A stretch of DNA of 64,000 bases from CAIWHR01 sp963811685 (GCA_963811685.1 CAWESK010000020.1:54439-118438); one strand, 5' to 3'. Shown: positions 41,510-50,961, counted from the stretch's first letter. The notes: generated from the letters alone by a model not told the origin. Program-made: numbers and translations.

Positions 41510-42499
41510 TCATCGAATGACCTCGTCCGCGCGCTGCAACAGCGGCTGTGGGATCGTGAGGCCGAGCGCCTTCGCTGTCCTGAGGTTGATCACCAGCTCA
41601 AACTTCGTGGGCTCGAGGACCGGCAAGTCGGCAGGTTTCGACCCCTTGAGGATGCGGCCGACGTAGACGCCGAGCGCGCGGACCGCATCGTTGAAGCTGG
41701 TTCCATAGCTCGCGAGGCCACCAAGCGCAACGAACTCGCGGACAAAATAGAACGTCGGCGTGTGATGGCGCCCCGCCAGGGCGATCAGCTGGTCGCGTCG
41801 TATCTCGAAGAACGGGTCCGCGGCGACCAGGAGCGCCGTCGGAGCGCAGCCCCGCGAGCGCTGCGAATGCTGCATCGATTTCACCTTCCGTGCGCGCTCG
41901 CAAGACGTGCAGCTGCAGCCCGAGGCCGCGTGCTGCATCCTGCGCCCGCCCTCGCGTAGGCATCGGCGACGGGGTTGTCAGGGTCCACAAGGAGGGCCAC
42001 GGTGGTGGCTTTGGGCAGGAGCTCGTGGAACACGTCGAGCAGCTTGGCGGCAAGTTCTACAGTAAGGATAGCCACGCCGGTTACGTTGCCGCCGGGCCGA
42101 TTGAGGCTCGCGACCAGTCCGGCCTTGACGGGGTCGCCGCCAAACGTGACAACGATCGGGATCGCCGTCGTCGCGGCCTTGGCCGCGAACGCGACCTGCG
42201 GGCCGCCGGTCGCGACGATGACCGCAACCTGGCGCCGAACGAGATCGGTCGCGGCTTCAGACAGCCGGTCATATCGGCCCTCCAGCAGTCGAAGGTCGAA
42301 CGCCACGTTCTGCCCTTCGATATAGCCAAGCTCGGCCAGGCCTTGGCGCAGCGCTGCGAAGCGATGCGGCCACTCCTTGGACGACGCCGTGTAAAGAACT
42401 CCGATCACGGGAATTCCGGATTTTTGCGCACCGCGAAGGAAATGCGATGGCGAGCCCCGCGCCGCCCAGTGCAGCGAGGGCATGGCGCCGATCGATCAT
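41510..42499 (-). CDS. PF04392-type ABC transporter substrate-binding protein (frameshifts)
   Basis: Begins MIDRRHALAALGGAGLAIAF at 42499, an export signal. The next segment, SGIPVIGVLYTASSKEWPHR, and NRPGGNVTGVAILTVELAAK are typical of the uncharacterised periplasmic binding family PF04392. The end, KSKPADLPVLEPTKF-like (KGSKPADLPVLEPTKFELVI), then KALGLTIPQPLLQRADEVI, is the family's hallmark. Shifts are needed near 42430, 41950 and 41850. No permease or ATPase genes are adjacent; in this family orphan binding proteins are common. Confidence 0.75.
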
Positions 42500-42503
42500 T
42501 GGA

Positions 42504-42854
42504 TCACTTCGCCGACCGCGGCGACGATGCACCGGACTCGGAGAATCGAGCAAGCCGGCGCGACCGATTGCCGCGGCCGTCATTATCGATGGGATCAATG
42601 TCGAGTACTTCACGGTCGGCTTCGCTCGATCGTGCAGCGGTGACTGATGGCTTCGCACCCTGGAATCGACGAGATCCTGCCCGAGCTCGCGTAGTCGCTG
42701 CGAGATTCACGGCGATGGACGGCGCGAAGGACCGGTCCTTGAAGACGAGACTCAGGCCGCTGCTGCTTCGCGGAATTGGTGCCCGCGTCGCTGAGCGAAC
42801 TGCCGCGCGGTCAGTCGCCAGGACGAAAGCAAGAACGAGGCCCAAGCGTTTCAT
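42504..42854 (-). CDS. Possible small exported protein
   Basis: A 116-residue frame starting MKRLGLVLAFVLATDRAAVR with an excellent GGGAGG 6 bases before the ATG and a short hydrophobic leader. The rest is Arg- and Ser-rich with no recognised domain, so the frame may shift after the leader. It precedes the binding protein on the same strand. Confidence 0.3.
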   Translation of the reverse strand: MKRLGLVLAFVLATDRAAVRSATRAPIPRSSSGLSLVFKDRSFAPSIAVNLAATTRARAGSRRFQGAKPSVTAARSSEADREVLDIDPIDNDGRGNRSRRLARFSESGASSPRSAK

Positions 42855-43137
42855 CGGATCCTCCCGCAATATTGTTGAGAACTTTGTCCGCAACCGGCCG
42901 TTCGCTGCCCGTCCGGCGGCGGCGCGCCCCGGTAAGGTAGGCGGTTGCGCGCGGAGGGTCAATCGCCCCGGGGTAATCCGCGGGCGTCAGCGGAATCCGG
43001 CAGCGGAGTAGGCGATCGGCGGCTGCCGAGGACCGATAGGAAGTGGCATGTTGCTGGCTGGCGTGCGGCTTGGTGTCGAGGACGCACTCGGCACTCCGGC
43101 GGCGAGCGTGCCGTTCCAACAGAGAAGGAGGACGACC

Positions 43138-43455
43138 ATGAGCACGACCCTGAGACAGCTTCTCGTAGCCTCGGCGACCTGCGTTTTGGCCTCGGCAGCG
43201 TACGCGCAATCCGCGGCCACGCCCGCCCCGGTTACCCCCAAGACGCCCGACCAGGCCTATAGCGACTACGAGGCGGCGGCGAAGGCGTGCGGTGCGAAGA
43301 CGGGCCTCGCCCGCTCGGATTGCATCCGCGACGCGCGGGACGCCTATGACAAGGCGATGGAAACCGCCAATCCCACAATGGGCGGGGGTCACGGAAGCCC
43401 GAATGGCAGCGGCGGTACGAGCGGTTCCGGCGGGCCGAAGAACGTCCGTTCCTGA
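43138..43455 (+). CDS. Small periplasmic protein with Gly/Ser-rich tail
   Basis: A 105-residue protein with AGGAGG before the ATG at 43138. Residues 1-24 form a signal peptide ending in AYAQS. The mature part has a helical core, YSDYEAAAKACGAKTGLARS then DCIRDARDAYDKAM, with two cysteines that may form a disulfide. The last 25 residues are Gly/Ser/Asn-rich. I recognise no named family. Confidence 0.65.
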   Translation: MSTTLRQLLVASATCVLASAAYAQSAATPAPVTPKTPDQAYSDYEAAAKACGAKTGLARSDCIRDARDAYDKAMETANPTMGGGHGSPNGSGGTSGSGGPKNVRS

Positions 43456-43585
43456 CCGCAACGCAGCCTCAACGCACGCAGGTCGATGCGCTTGATTCGG
43501 GGCGTATGGACGACGCAGCCCCCGTGAGATCAGTACCCTAGGCTCGTGTGCGCTGCGCCCCGTCGGCGCTCGGCTTCTGCCGCCG

Positions 43586-44106
43586 CTACTTGCTGAATTG
43601 CTTGGCGAGAGTCGCGTCGAACTTGACGCTGACCTTGGCACCACCCATCGCGCCATCGTCGATCGTCAGGGTACCGGCCAGGTGCTGAGCGGTGTCGGTG
43701 GTCAGCTTGAGGCTCTCGTCAGGCCTGACGCTGCCCGAATACTGAACTTTCTGACCATTGCCGACGACCCAATAGTTGAGGCGCGGGCCGGCGTCGAAAT
43801 CGACCGTCATGCCTTCGGCGACGTTGCCGCTGGCGCACATCATCGATGCGCAGGCCTGCAGCTTTGCGCCGATGTCGGCCGACGTGAAGATCAGTTGGCG
43901 AACTGTCTTGCCGCTGGCCGCATCCGGACCTCTGGACCAGGTACACGTTCGCGACGTTGACGGCGACGGCGCCGGCCTTGCTCTGGTAGTTGATCGTTCC
44001 CGACGCGGGATCCGCATCGGCAGCGCGAGGAAAAAGCATCGCTGCGGCTGCGATGCTGATGGCCACAGTCGCGTTCGTACCGGCATGTCCGACTCACAAA
44101 GCGCAT
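43586..44106 (-). CDS. Periplasmic protein, unknown (frameshifts)
   Basis: The ATG at 44106 follows a perfect AAAGGAG. A shift near 44070 leads into AISIAAAAMLFPRAADADPA, the signal peptide. A second shift near 43935 leads into KTVRQLIFTSADIGAKLQAC and onward to the end, KVSVKFDATLAKQFSK. The mature part is beta-rich with two cysteines and resembles small exported proteins of unknown function. Joined length is about 173 residues. Confidence 0.55.
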
Positions 44107-44307
44107 GGGACTCCTTTCTGATGCTTGAATGAGCGAGCTCGGCGGTGTCGGCTTGAGTGCGACGACGGCCGCGACGGGCAAGCTTATCTGAATGCGGCCT
44201 TGCGCACGAGAATCCCGCCTAGCGCACGGGGTTTTCGAGCTGCGGCGATCACGCAGATCCCACCGTGTTCCGTTGCATTGGAGCGCGGTTGGGTCTAGAT
44301 TTGTGAC

Positions 44308-44697
44308 ATGCCTTCCATCTACCGCTCGACCATCGGCAACCCGACCGAAACGGGCTTCACGGCGAAGAAGTCCGACGCCCAGTTGCGCGATGCGGCGGCC
44401 CGCAACGAAGAGGGCATGCGCAAGCGCAGCAAGGCCGAGCCGACCAACGTTGCGCTGCCACGGACTCTGGAATGGGCATTCAAGCTCCCGCGCGACGTCC
44501 AGCCGCATGAGTTGATACGTACATTCGGGCGCGTCGCCAATCTGCTGGCCGCGAACTGGGACGACACCGAGGCGACGGTTGCCTGTCTCAATCAGCTGCT
44601 CGTCGACACCAGGGAAGGATGCCGCAGCGGATTTCCGTCGAAAATAGTGGATGAGTTGCTCGTGCTGCAAACCTACTACGCGCTAAGGAAGGTGTGA
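44308..44697 (+). CDS. Hypothetical protein
   Basis: A 129-residue protein of helical, charged character beginning MPSIYRSTIGNPTETGFTAK. It has three cysteines and no signal peptide or membrane span. No family recognised. It is bounded on the right by a partial copy of the GAACCTAT repeat. Confidence 0.45.
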   Translation: MPSIYRSTIGNPTETGFTAKKSDAQLRDAAARNEEGMRKRSKAEPTNVALPRTLEWAFKLPRDVQPHELIRTFGRVANLLAANWDDTEATVACLNQLLVDTREGCRSGFPSKIVDELLVLQTYYALRKV

Positions 44698-44738
44698 GCG
44701 GCTGCGATACGGCAAAGTGCCAAAGGTTCGGCCGCGCC

Positions 44739-44756
44739 GTGAACCTATTTCGGATG
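44739..44756. repeat. Single end of the GAACCTAT repeat
   Basis: GTGAACCTATTTCGGATG resembles the left end of the element at 31888 (GTGAACCTATCTCGAAAT; 14 of 18 positions match). No partner end is seen nearby. Confidence 0.35.
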
Positions 44757-44827
44757 TGGCCAGGCGGCCAAATCGTTCGTGGGTCACGACCTTGGCGCGC
44801 GCGGATCACGGCAGCGATCAGGCCAAA

Positions 44828-45430
44828 CTAGGCATCCTCTACTGGGATGCGGCCGGCCCGTGCCGCCGCCTTGAGCGTCTCGAAATCTCTCTCCGTCTGG
44901 TCGGCATACGCGGCCGCGAATCGCGCCAGCGCGACGTCGAGCGCTTCGCCCTGGCCAACATAGCCGCTGATGGCAGCAGCGTCGCCGGCCTTGGCATGGG
45001 ACCGCGCCAGCGCGGCACCGCAATGGCGCGCATAGTCGAGCAGATGCGGGTAGTCCATGGTGTCGATATGGGCAGCCGTCTTGCAGTCACGCAACTGCCT
45101 CACATAAAAGTCCGCGCGCAGACTCGGATCCTTCGACCAACCGAGGAAGATGTCGCTGGCCGCCTGCATCAGCCGTTGTCCTTCGACGACGCGCTCGCCG
45201 TGATTACGATACGGACTGCGGCCCGCGTAGGGCTCGAGCACCGAAGCACGTGCCTCCTTGAACTGGAGAAATAGCGAGTCATCGGGACCCGCCATGAGGA
45301 GCGCAACGGCACAGCGAGTTCCGACGCTGCCGACACCCACGACCTTGATCGCGACGTCGACCAGTTCGAATCGCTCCAGCAGCGTGCGCCGATCAATCCG
45401 AGAGCCCTGAGTGCGTAGCGGCCGGACTCT
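44828..45430 (-). pseudogene. DUF2252 protein, 5'-truncated
   Basis: The C-terminal 200 residues of a DUF2252 protein: RRTLLERFELVDVAIKVVGV, GSVGTRCAVALLMAGPDDSL, then YVRQLRDCKTAAHIDTMDYP and the LARSHAKAGDAAAISGYVG end. DUF2252 proteins are usually over 400 residues and kinase-like. The frame continues upstream only to about 45430-45445, where homology stops and an unrelated mobile-type gene begins on the other strand. The N-terminal half was lost by insertion or deletion at this boundary. Confidence 0.75.
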
Positions 45431-45441
45431 GAGGTCGAAGC

Positions 45442-46355
45442 GTGAGCAAGCCCAAGAGCCTTACTGAGCTGGCGATGCGCCACAAGCGCGAAGCGTATGT
45501 CGAGCGCATCTGCAAGAATCCGCCGGTCCTGGCCCCAATGTGGGAACGCGAGGCGGCGAAACTGCTGACGTTGCCCGATCCGCCAGACGTGGGACCGGGC
45601 GGCGAAGTGGTCCGCACGCACTCTGTCCCGGACGGTCACGTGGACGACGCGCAGAAGGATCGCGGATTCAAGCGCGCGAACATCCGCGACACGCTCGCGG
45701 AAGGCGCGACGCGCATCGCCGAGGATGCCAGCATCCGGCGGACGGACCTGTTGATGCAGCCGAGCTTTGACGCTGTGGCGCTGGGGATCGACGCGGCCGA
45801 CAGCATCGGCGCGGCGAACAGCCTCGAAAAGATGCTCGCGCACCAAATGGCCGTGGCGCACGAGGCGAGCATGCGCCTGATGGATCGCGCCCTGAGCTAT
45901 GAGGCCACGGACGGTCAATGCGCGAGGCGACTCAGTCGAGGCGTGCCGACTGACGAACGCGGCCGCGCGGCTGATGTCGGTCTTTCAGGATGCGATGCTC
46001 ACGCTGCAACGAGCTGCGGACCGGCGGCAATCAGACCGTGACCGTGCAACACGTCAACGTCGCGGCCGGCGCTCAAGCCGTCATCGGCAACGTGCAGACC
46101 GGGGGGCGCCAAGCGCCGGGGGAGCAATGGAAAATAGCGGTAATGCCATGCAACGGGCGCCACGCTGCGGCGCTCACGCCCGGACTACCGGGCAGCCGTG
46201 CCATCGCCAGCAATGCCCAACGGGCGCTGCCGGATGCACGGCGGCAAGGCCGGCCGGAAGCCACGCATGGCCGGTATACGCGAGCGGCCATCGCGAGCCG
46301 CCGCGAGACGCGAGAGTTGCTGCGCGTCATTAGGAAGCTGATTGGGCGCGCTTAG
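45442..46355 (+). CDS. Mobile-element-associated protein with HGGK/HGRYT C-terminus (frameshifts)
   Basis: Begins MSKPKSLTELAMRHKREAYV with a GTG start. The middle carries SLEKMLAHQMAVAHEASMRL, then, after a shift near 45905, SVEACRLTNAAARLMSVFQD and, after another, GNQTVTVQHVNVAAGAQAVI. The end combines GAHARTTGQPC, CRMHGGKAG-like and HGRYTRAAIASRRETRELLR pieces. This combination belongs to a family common in prophages and islands of Proteobacteria; its function is unknown. Three or more shifts separate the parts. It ends 60 bases before the IS30 element. Confidence 0.55.
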
Positions 46356-46414
46356 GCGGGCGCCGGCGCTGCGTTCAGCCTGTGGAAGTAGCTGACGCGA
46401 ATGACTGCTAACGG

Positions 46415-47640
46415 CTGCGGTTTCAACCGATCGATGCAACAGTTTGGTGGAATCGTTCAGCTGGTGTTTCGAAGTTTAGTGTCTTTCTAGGGCGCTCGTT
46501 CAATCTTCTGGCCACGGCATTGAGCTTCGCTTGCGAGTAGCCTGAGAGGTCGGTTCCCTTGGGGAAGTACTGCCGCAAGAGCCCGTTGGTGTTTTCATTA
46601 CTGCCACGCTGCCAGGGGTTCTGCGGGTCGCAGAAGTAAACCTTGATGTCGGTTGCCAGAGTGAAGCGCTGGTGATCGGCCATCTCTTTGCCCCGATCCC
46701 AGGTCAGCGACTTGTAGAGTTCCTCCGGTAACTTGCGCGCGTTCTTGATCAACGCGTCGATGACGGTCTCGGTGTCCTTGCCGGCAACCTTCACCAGCAT
46801 TACATAGCGTGTCTGACGCTCGACCAACGTCGCAATCTGGCTGTTCTTGCTGCCGAACAACAGGTCGCCTTCCCAGTGACCGGGTACGGCCCGGTCCTCC
46901 ACGCTGGCCGGACGCTCGCTGATCGAGACGGTGTCGGTGATGCGGCCGTGATCGTCCGTCTTCTGGGTATGATGGCGCGAACGGCGCATCACTCGGCGGC
47001 GCCGCAAATGTTCCACCAGTTCCTTCTTCAGGGCGCCGCGGGCCTGGATGAACAGGCTGCGATAGATAGTCTCGGGTGACACCTGACGGCTCGTATCGTC
47101 TGGATAGCTTTGCTTGAGCCATCCAGCAATCTGCTGCGGTGACCACTGCAACTGGAGCTTGCCGGCGACGAGGCGCGCCAGCGCTCGGTTCTGTGCCAGT
47201 TTACAGGTCTTGGGGCGGCGTCCTCGGTCCCAGGCGGACTCTTCGGCCTGACTGGCTCGGTAGCATACTTGGCCCCCGTTGCGCTTGATCTCCCGACTGA
47301 TCGTGGACGGCGCTCGACCGAGGTGCGTGGCGATTGAACGCATGGAATGACCCGCAACCACCGCGCGCGAGATCTCTTCCCGCTCGTCCAGGGTCAGCGC
47401 CAGTCGGGAGCGGCAGCGGGGGGCCGGACGGATCCCGCCTGTCGCGGCCAGAATCGGCTGTATCGACGAGTGGTTCCGATCAAACAGCTGGGCGATCTGC
47501 TGGAGAGACTCTCCCTTCTGCCAGCGCTCCCACATCAGCGCCTTCTGGCTCTCCGTGTAATGGATCCGAGGTCTCATCTGCAACACTCCTCTGATGGCTC
47601 AGGTCATAGAGTGTGTTGCATTGACCGGTTGAAACCGCAG
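46415..47640 (-). mobile_element. IS30-family insertion sequence, complete
   Basis: The 1,226-bp element is bounded by inverted repeats: left 46415-46441 begins CTGCGGTTTCAACCGATCGA and right 47614-47640 (inverted) begins CTGCGGTTTCAACCGGTCAA, 25 of 27 positions matching. It carries one intact transposase gene. No clear target duplication is visible at the flanks. Confidence 0.9.
46423..47586 (-). CDS. IS30-family transposase
   Basis: An intact 387-residue DDE transposase. The N-terminal helix-turn-helix region includes RSIATHLGRAPSTISREIKR, the hallmark of IS30 proteins. The catalytic acidic residues are in HWEGDLLFG, LTWDRGKEMADH and SNENTNGLLRQYFPKG. The sequence is undamaged, unlike most neighbours, so the element may be active or recently arrived. 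Confidence 0.95.
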   Translation of the reverse strand: MLQMRPRIHYTESQKALMWERWQKGESLQQIAQLFDRNHSSIQPILAATGGIRPAPRCRSRLALTLDEREEISRAVVAGHSMRSIATHLGRAPSTISREIKRNGGQVCYRASQAEESAWDRGRRPKTCKLAQNRALARLVAGKLQLQWSPQQIAGWLKQSYPDDTSRQVSPETIYRSLFIQARGALKKELVEHLRRRRVMRRSRHHTQKTDDHGRITDTVSISERPASVEDRAVPGHWEGDLLFGSKNSQIATLVERQTRYVMLVKVAGKDTETVIDALIKNARKLPEELYKSLTWDRGKEMADHQRFTLATDIKVYFCDPQNPWQRGSNENTNGLLRQYFPKGTDLSGYSQAKLNAVARRLNERPRKTLNFETPAERFHQTVASIG

Positions 47641-47757
47641 TCCAACTCCGCCGTTCGCGGTCGCCGCGAAGCTATCCGCTAATAGATTGACGAGGCGACC
47701 GGCGCTTGGCGATTCCGCGCCACCAGGGGCGACGAGCGCCCTCTGCTTCGGGCGATC

Positions 47758-48700
47758 TCAAAATCCAGGTACTGGGGTCACCGTGCCGATGGTTGGCACG
47801 CTCTGCTCGCCGGCATTGTTGCTGCGGGTATGCACGACCCCAGCAACATCGTTGAAAATGCCTCCGCCAATATTGCCGGCAATGGTATTGCCGCTTACGA
47901 ACGCGGTCGTATTTGAGCCCGACGTGTGGATGCCGTGCACCGCGTTCTCGGTCACGACGCTCGAGACCACGATCATGACAGCCGACGCCCCACTGCTAGT
48001 TAAGACGGCGCCATTAAACTTGTTTCGGGTCAACGTCGAGCGAATGACGTCGAGCGTCGCGACGGACCCAGCGCCCCCAAAAGAGTTTTCGACACGCACG
48101 CCAGTATTGTTGTCGGAGATCAGCGTGTCGTGACCGTGACTCGCACGGTCCCTAGACCACTCGCAATACCAGCGACGCCATAGCCATTGTTCGAGACGAC
48201 GCTTCCGCGGACCGACAGCGCGTTGCCATTGGTGGCCGAGATCCCAGACAAGGCGCCGACGCTCATCGATCCCACCACGTGTACGCGCTCCAATACGGTG
48301 GTGATTACGCCCGACCCCATGCTTACGCCATAAAAGTTCCCACGAATGGTCGTGTCGGATACGAAGAGATCGGCCGGCCGTCACCGTGGCATAGATTCCA
48401 GAGGATGCGAAGTTCGAGATCGAGCCGTTGATCACGTGGAGTTCGTCGCCGGCGCTGAAGTTGATGCCGTTGCTGCCGGTCCCGAGACCGTTGATCGTCA
48501 GCCCCTGCAGCACGACGACGATGCCGGCACCGTTGACCGTGACGCCGTCGCCCGACGACGCCGTGATCCCTGCGTAGACCCCCGGTGGCGCGATGATCGA
48601 CACGGATTGCGCGATCGTTACTGCACCGTAACCCGCGGAATCGAGCACAATGACTCTGTCCGAGTTGGGTCGAACTCGGTCATCCGGTCTCAGTGGGCGC
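47758..48700 (-). pseudogene. Right-handed beta-helix repeat protein, 5'-truncated
   Basis: The minus strand encodes beta-helix coils: VIVLDSAGYGAVTIAQSVSI, GVYAGITASSGDGVTVNGAG, HVINGSISNFASSGIYATVT and, after shifts near 48370 and 48125, SNNGYGVAGIASGLGTVRVT and TENAVHGIHTSGSNTTAFVS. It ends NNAGEQSVPTIGTVTPVPGF. Full proteins of this type are secreted and start with a signal peptide; here the N-terminus is missing and sequence upstream of about 48700 is unrelated. It is probably inactive. Confidence 0.65.
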
Positions 48701-48731
48701 TTCCGGGTTGAACCTGCGGCCGTCCGCGATC

Positions 48732-48779
48732 CACGGCCGCTACACGAAGGCAGCGATTGAATCGCGGCGCGAGGTGCGT
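48732..48779 (+). pseudogene. Fragment of an HGRYT-type mobile protein
   Basis: Sixteen residues, HGRYTKAAIESRREVR, match the C-terminal motif HGRYTRAAIASRRETR of the gene ending at 46355. Only this piece remains, at the breakpoint of the beta-helix gene. Confidence 0.55.
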
Positions 48780-48839
48780 ACGGGCGTTGCGCGAGTTGAC
48801 TGGCTGAGATCGTCAAGCGACGCGAGACATCTGCCTAGA

Positions 48840-48960
48840 AAACTTCCGGCTGTAATCCGCGTTACGCGACCACCGGGCAGCGTCATGGTTGCGGACGTAT
48901 CCGATTGGAACTGAATTGTTACCGTCCCATCAGAGCCCGTCGCTGGGGCATCCCCGCATA
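48840..48960 (-). pseudogene. C-terminal scrap of an exported protein
   Basis: The minus strand reads SDGTVTIQFQSDTSATMTLP then GGRVTRI, a pattern seen at the C-termini of secreted burkholderial proteins. No start or remaining domain is present. Confidence 0.3.
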
Positions 48961-49395
48961 GAGACAGGAAATGCACTGGCCGGCACGGAACTTGTCGAGA
49001 CTGCCGTTAAAGGTATTGCCGATCAGCGACGCCAACGACGTAGGGTCAGCCGCCGTCTTCGTTACGCAATAATCCCCCGGACCCTAAGACTTCGGAGGGG
49101 CACCGACTACCCGTGCCTCCGTCGTCGCGACGCTGGGTGCTTTTGTATCCACGTCGAGGAGTCCCCGTTAGCGATTTGCATCGGCCTGTTACGCGCTATC
49201 GATCCACTCAACGCCGACGCACTGATTTCGGCCCCGCTTCGGCGGGGTTTTCGTTCTTGTAGCGTCTTCAACCTGTATCGGGGAGGAAAAATGTCGACAG
49301 CAGCGTTTCACCCCGCGCAAGCGACGCTCTCCTTGCTGCAATCTGCATGGCGAAGTGGCAAGCAATGCCGACACATCCCCCTCGGACCAGTTCGG
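48961..49395. other. 435-base stretch of mixed remnants
   Basis: Apart from the terminator at 49232 I see no gene here. The DNA lies between scraps of other elements. Confidence 0.4.
49232..49254 (+). terminator. Rho-independent terminator
   Basis: A perfect 6-bp stem CCCCGC/GCGGGG with a TTCG tetraloop, followed by TTTTCGTT on the plus strand. No intact plus-strand gene precedes it, so it is a leftover of a lost transcription unit or acts on readthrough. Confidence 0.75.
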
Positions 49396-49530
49396 CCAAT
49401 CACGCAGCTGACCAACTCGAACGCCAAGCTCCCGTGCCAGCTGCGCCTTGGGCTTCTCGCTCAATGCAACCTGACGCACCGCTTCAAGCTTGAATTCCCG
49501 CGTCAATTTCCTGCGCGGCCGGTATTCCAT
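49396..49530 (-). pseudogene. IS3-family OrfA N-terminal remnant
   Basis: Forty-five residues starting MEYRPRRKLTREFKLEAVRQ and containing AQLARELGVRVGQLRDW form the helix-turn-helix N-terminus of an IS3 OrfA. GGGAGG precedes the ATG. Homology stops after LRDW and no OrfB is present. Confidence 0.65.
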
Positions 49531-49659
49531 CGAACACCTCCCTCGAGCGAGTATTGCCCGAATTAAGGTGTCCATCAAACGTGGGTATTTTCATTACGAC
49601 CCGTTGCTGTCTTTCGAGTTTGCAGGAAGCAGTCGTTCAAACGGCTACAGAAACGAGAC

Positions 49660-49705
49660 GCTCAACGTTCGAGCTGAGCGGCAGGTGGAGGAGGTCCCGT
49701 TGAGC
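49660..49705 (-). repeat. attC-like site (short)
   Basis: The minus strand begins GCTCAACG and ends CGTTGAGC. The two ends fit the integron cores RYYYAAC and GTTRRRY and are exact inverses. At 46 bp it is shorter than the other sites of the array. It lies 62 bases past the stop of the SnoaL-like cassette gene. Confidence 0.45.
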
Positions 49706-49767
49706 GAGGGGGGAAGGCATAACGGCCCAGCGCTCACCCTTGCGTGCCCGACCAAGCGCGCACGACG

Positions 49768-50245
49768 CTACCGCGGCCCTGCCAGCTTCACCTCTTGATA
49801 GGTGGCTGCCTTCCACTCCCCATCGCGCAGGATCCAAACCGCCGATGGCGAGCACAGGAACGACCGGCAACTTCTTCCCCTTGTAGGTGTATTCCGCCGT
49901 GATCTTGTATCGGATCAAAGCGACCGAAGGCGAGACGACAGTGACAACGGCATCTTCCATTCGGTACTCGCCAAGGACATAGTCTTCGAGCTCAGTCAGC
50001 TGATCCTGCAGTGTATTGATCGTACCGTCGCTGGTGATCTCATAGAAGCTAGGAAGGCAGAGTCGCAGATACGACGCCTTGTCGTGCGTCCTGAAAGCGT
50101 TCAGCGCGGCCTGTTCGTGCTGTAGAACGGCCGCGCGAATCGCCGTCTGGTCATCGGAGGCCGCGACGGAGTTGCCGGCAAGCGCCATGCCAAGTGTGAA
50201 GCAACTGGCAAGCCACGCGATGAGCGAATATGCGGCTGCGCGCAT
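49768..50245 (-). CDS. Exported SnoaL/NTF2-like protein, cassette gene (frameshift)
   Basis: The ATG at 50245 follows AAGGAG. The protein begins MRAAAYSLIAWLASCFTLGM (signal peptide), then DDQTAIRAAVLQHEQAALNA and LRLCLPSFYEITSDGTINTL, the helix-rich start and the beta-sheet core of an NTF2-like fold. A shift near 49850 leads to SAVWILRDGEWKAATYQEVK, the typical terminal strands. About 158 residues. The start lies only about 20 bases after a GTTAGAT core, as expected of an integron cassette gene. Confidence 0.65.
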
Positions 50246-50279
50246 TCGGGTCTCCTTTGACATCTAACGAGTACGGTAA

Positions 50280-50360
50280 CACCGCAGCCTGCATATGACC
50301 ATGATCTACGCGCATGTGCAGCAAGCGACCCGGTCAGTGATCAGCCCGTTGGATAACCGC
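50280..50360 (+). pseudogene. C-terminal remnant of an integron-type integrase (IntI)
   Basis: The plus strand reads HRSLHMTMIYAHVQQATRSV then ISPLDNR. Integron integrases end with HXDVXTTMIYTHV...GVRSPLD, and the match is ungapped over the first 13 residues, including the catalytic Tyr of MIYAHV. Everything upstream is missing. A stop codon precedes the fragment at a truncated attC end. Confidence 0.6.
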
Positions 50361-50469
50361 GCCATGAGCGGGCTCAGCGCAGATGATGCCAATTGCGCGA
50401 TAGACATCACAATCCCCGACTCGGAAATGTGCCCGGAGTCCGACATGCAGCATCGCAAAATGTGTTGCT

Positions 50470-50572
50470 ATTTAACGTCCGGTTACGGGAAGACTCAGCG
50501 GTGACGCCGGCCGGCCGGTTATGGCCGATAGCGGCCAATCGCACCCAGCTACTGTTGACCGCCGGGTTAGGC
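50470..50572 (-). repeat. Integron attC site 1
   Basis: Minus strand starts GCCTAAC and ends GTTAAAT, matching RYYYAAC and GTTRRRY over 103 bp. It shares GTTGACCGCCGGGTTAGG (plus strand) with attC 2. It follows the stop of the gene at 50592 by 19 bases. Confidence 0.65.
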
Positions 50573-50591
50573 GGCAAAAATGCAACGCATC

Positions 50592-50828
50592 TCAGTGACG
50601 GTCGTCGCCGCTCGCAGAATCATTGCTGCGGCCGATGAAGCGTTGTGCTAGCACAAAGCACGCGAAGCAGAGAGCAAAATAGAATAGCCAGCCGATAATG
50701 TTCACAGGAGAAAGCCACACCGCAAGCGAATTCAAGATTGAGTTGCGGGCTTCGCCGAAACCGATAAACAGAGCCATCCATATCAGGCTAGCAGCGATTA
50801 GTGCGGTGAAGGTGCGTAGGAACGCCAC
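50592..50828 (-). CDS. Small two-span membrane protein, cassette gene
   Basis: A 78-residue protein from the GTG at 50828, only 7 bases after the GTTAGGC core of attC 2, a classic cassette arrangement. Two hydrophobic spans (TFTALIAASLIWMALFIGFG and VNIIGWLFYFALCFACFVLA) are followed by a polar tail SNDSASGDDRH. No family recognised. Confidence 0.6.
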   Translation of the reverse strand: MAFLRTFTALIAASLIWMALFIGFGEARNSILNSLAVWLSPVNIIGWLFYFALCFACFVLAQRFIGRSNDSASGDDRH

Positions 50829-50834
50829 ATTGCC

Positions 50835-50917
50835 GCCTAACGAATCAAGGTAAGCGGCCCGCGAGGCACGGCCGAAGGCCCGCCGGCTGCGGTCCGCGTT
50901 GACCGCCGGGTTAGGGC
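50835..50917 (-). repeat. Integron attC site 2
   Basis: On the plus strand it runs from GCCTAACGAATCAAGGTAAG to GACCGCCGGGTTAGGGC (83 bp), imperfectly palindromic with a central loop region, as attC sites are. Confidence 0.8.
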
Positions 50918-50961
50918 GCGCAATGGAAGAAACTCCTTGCGGCCGGGTGAAACTTGTCACG

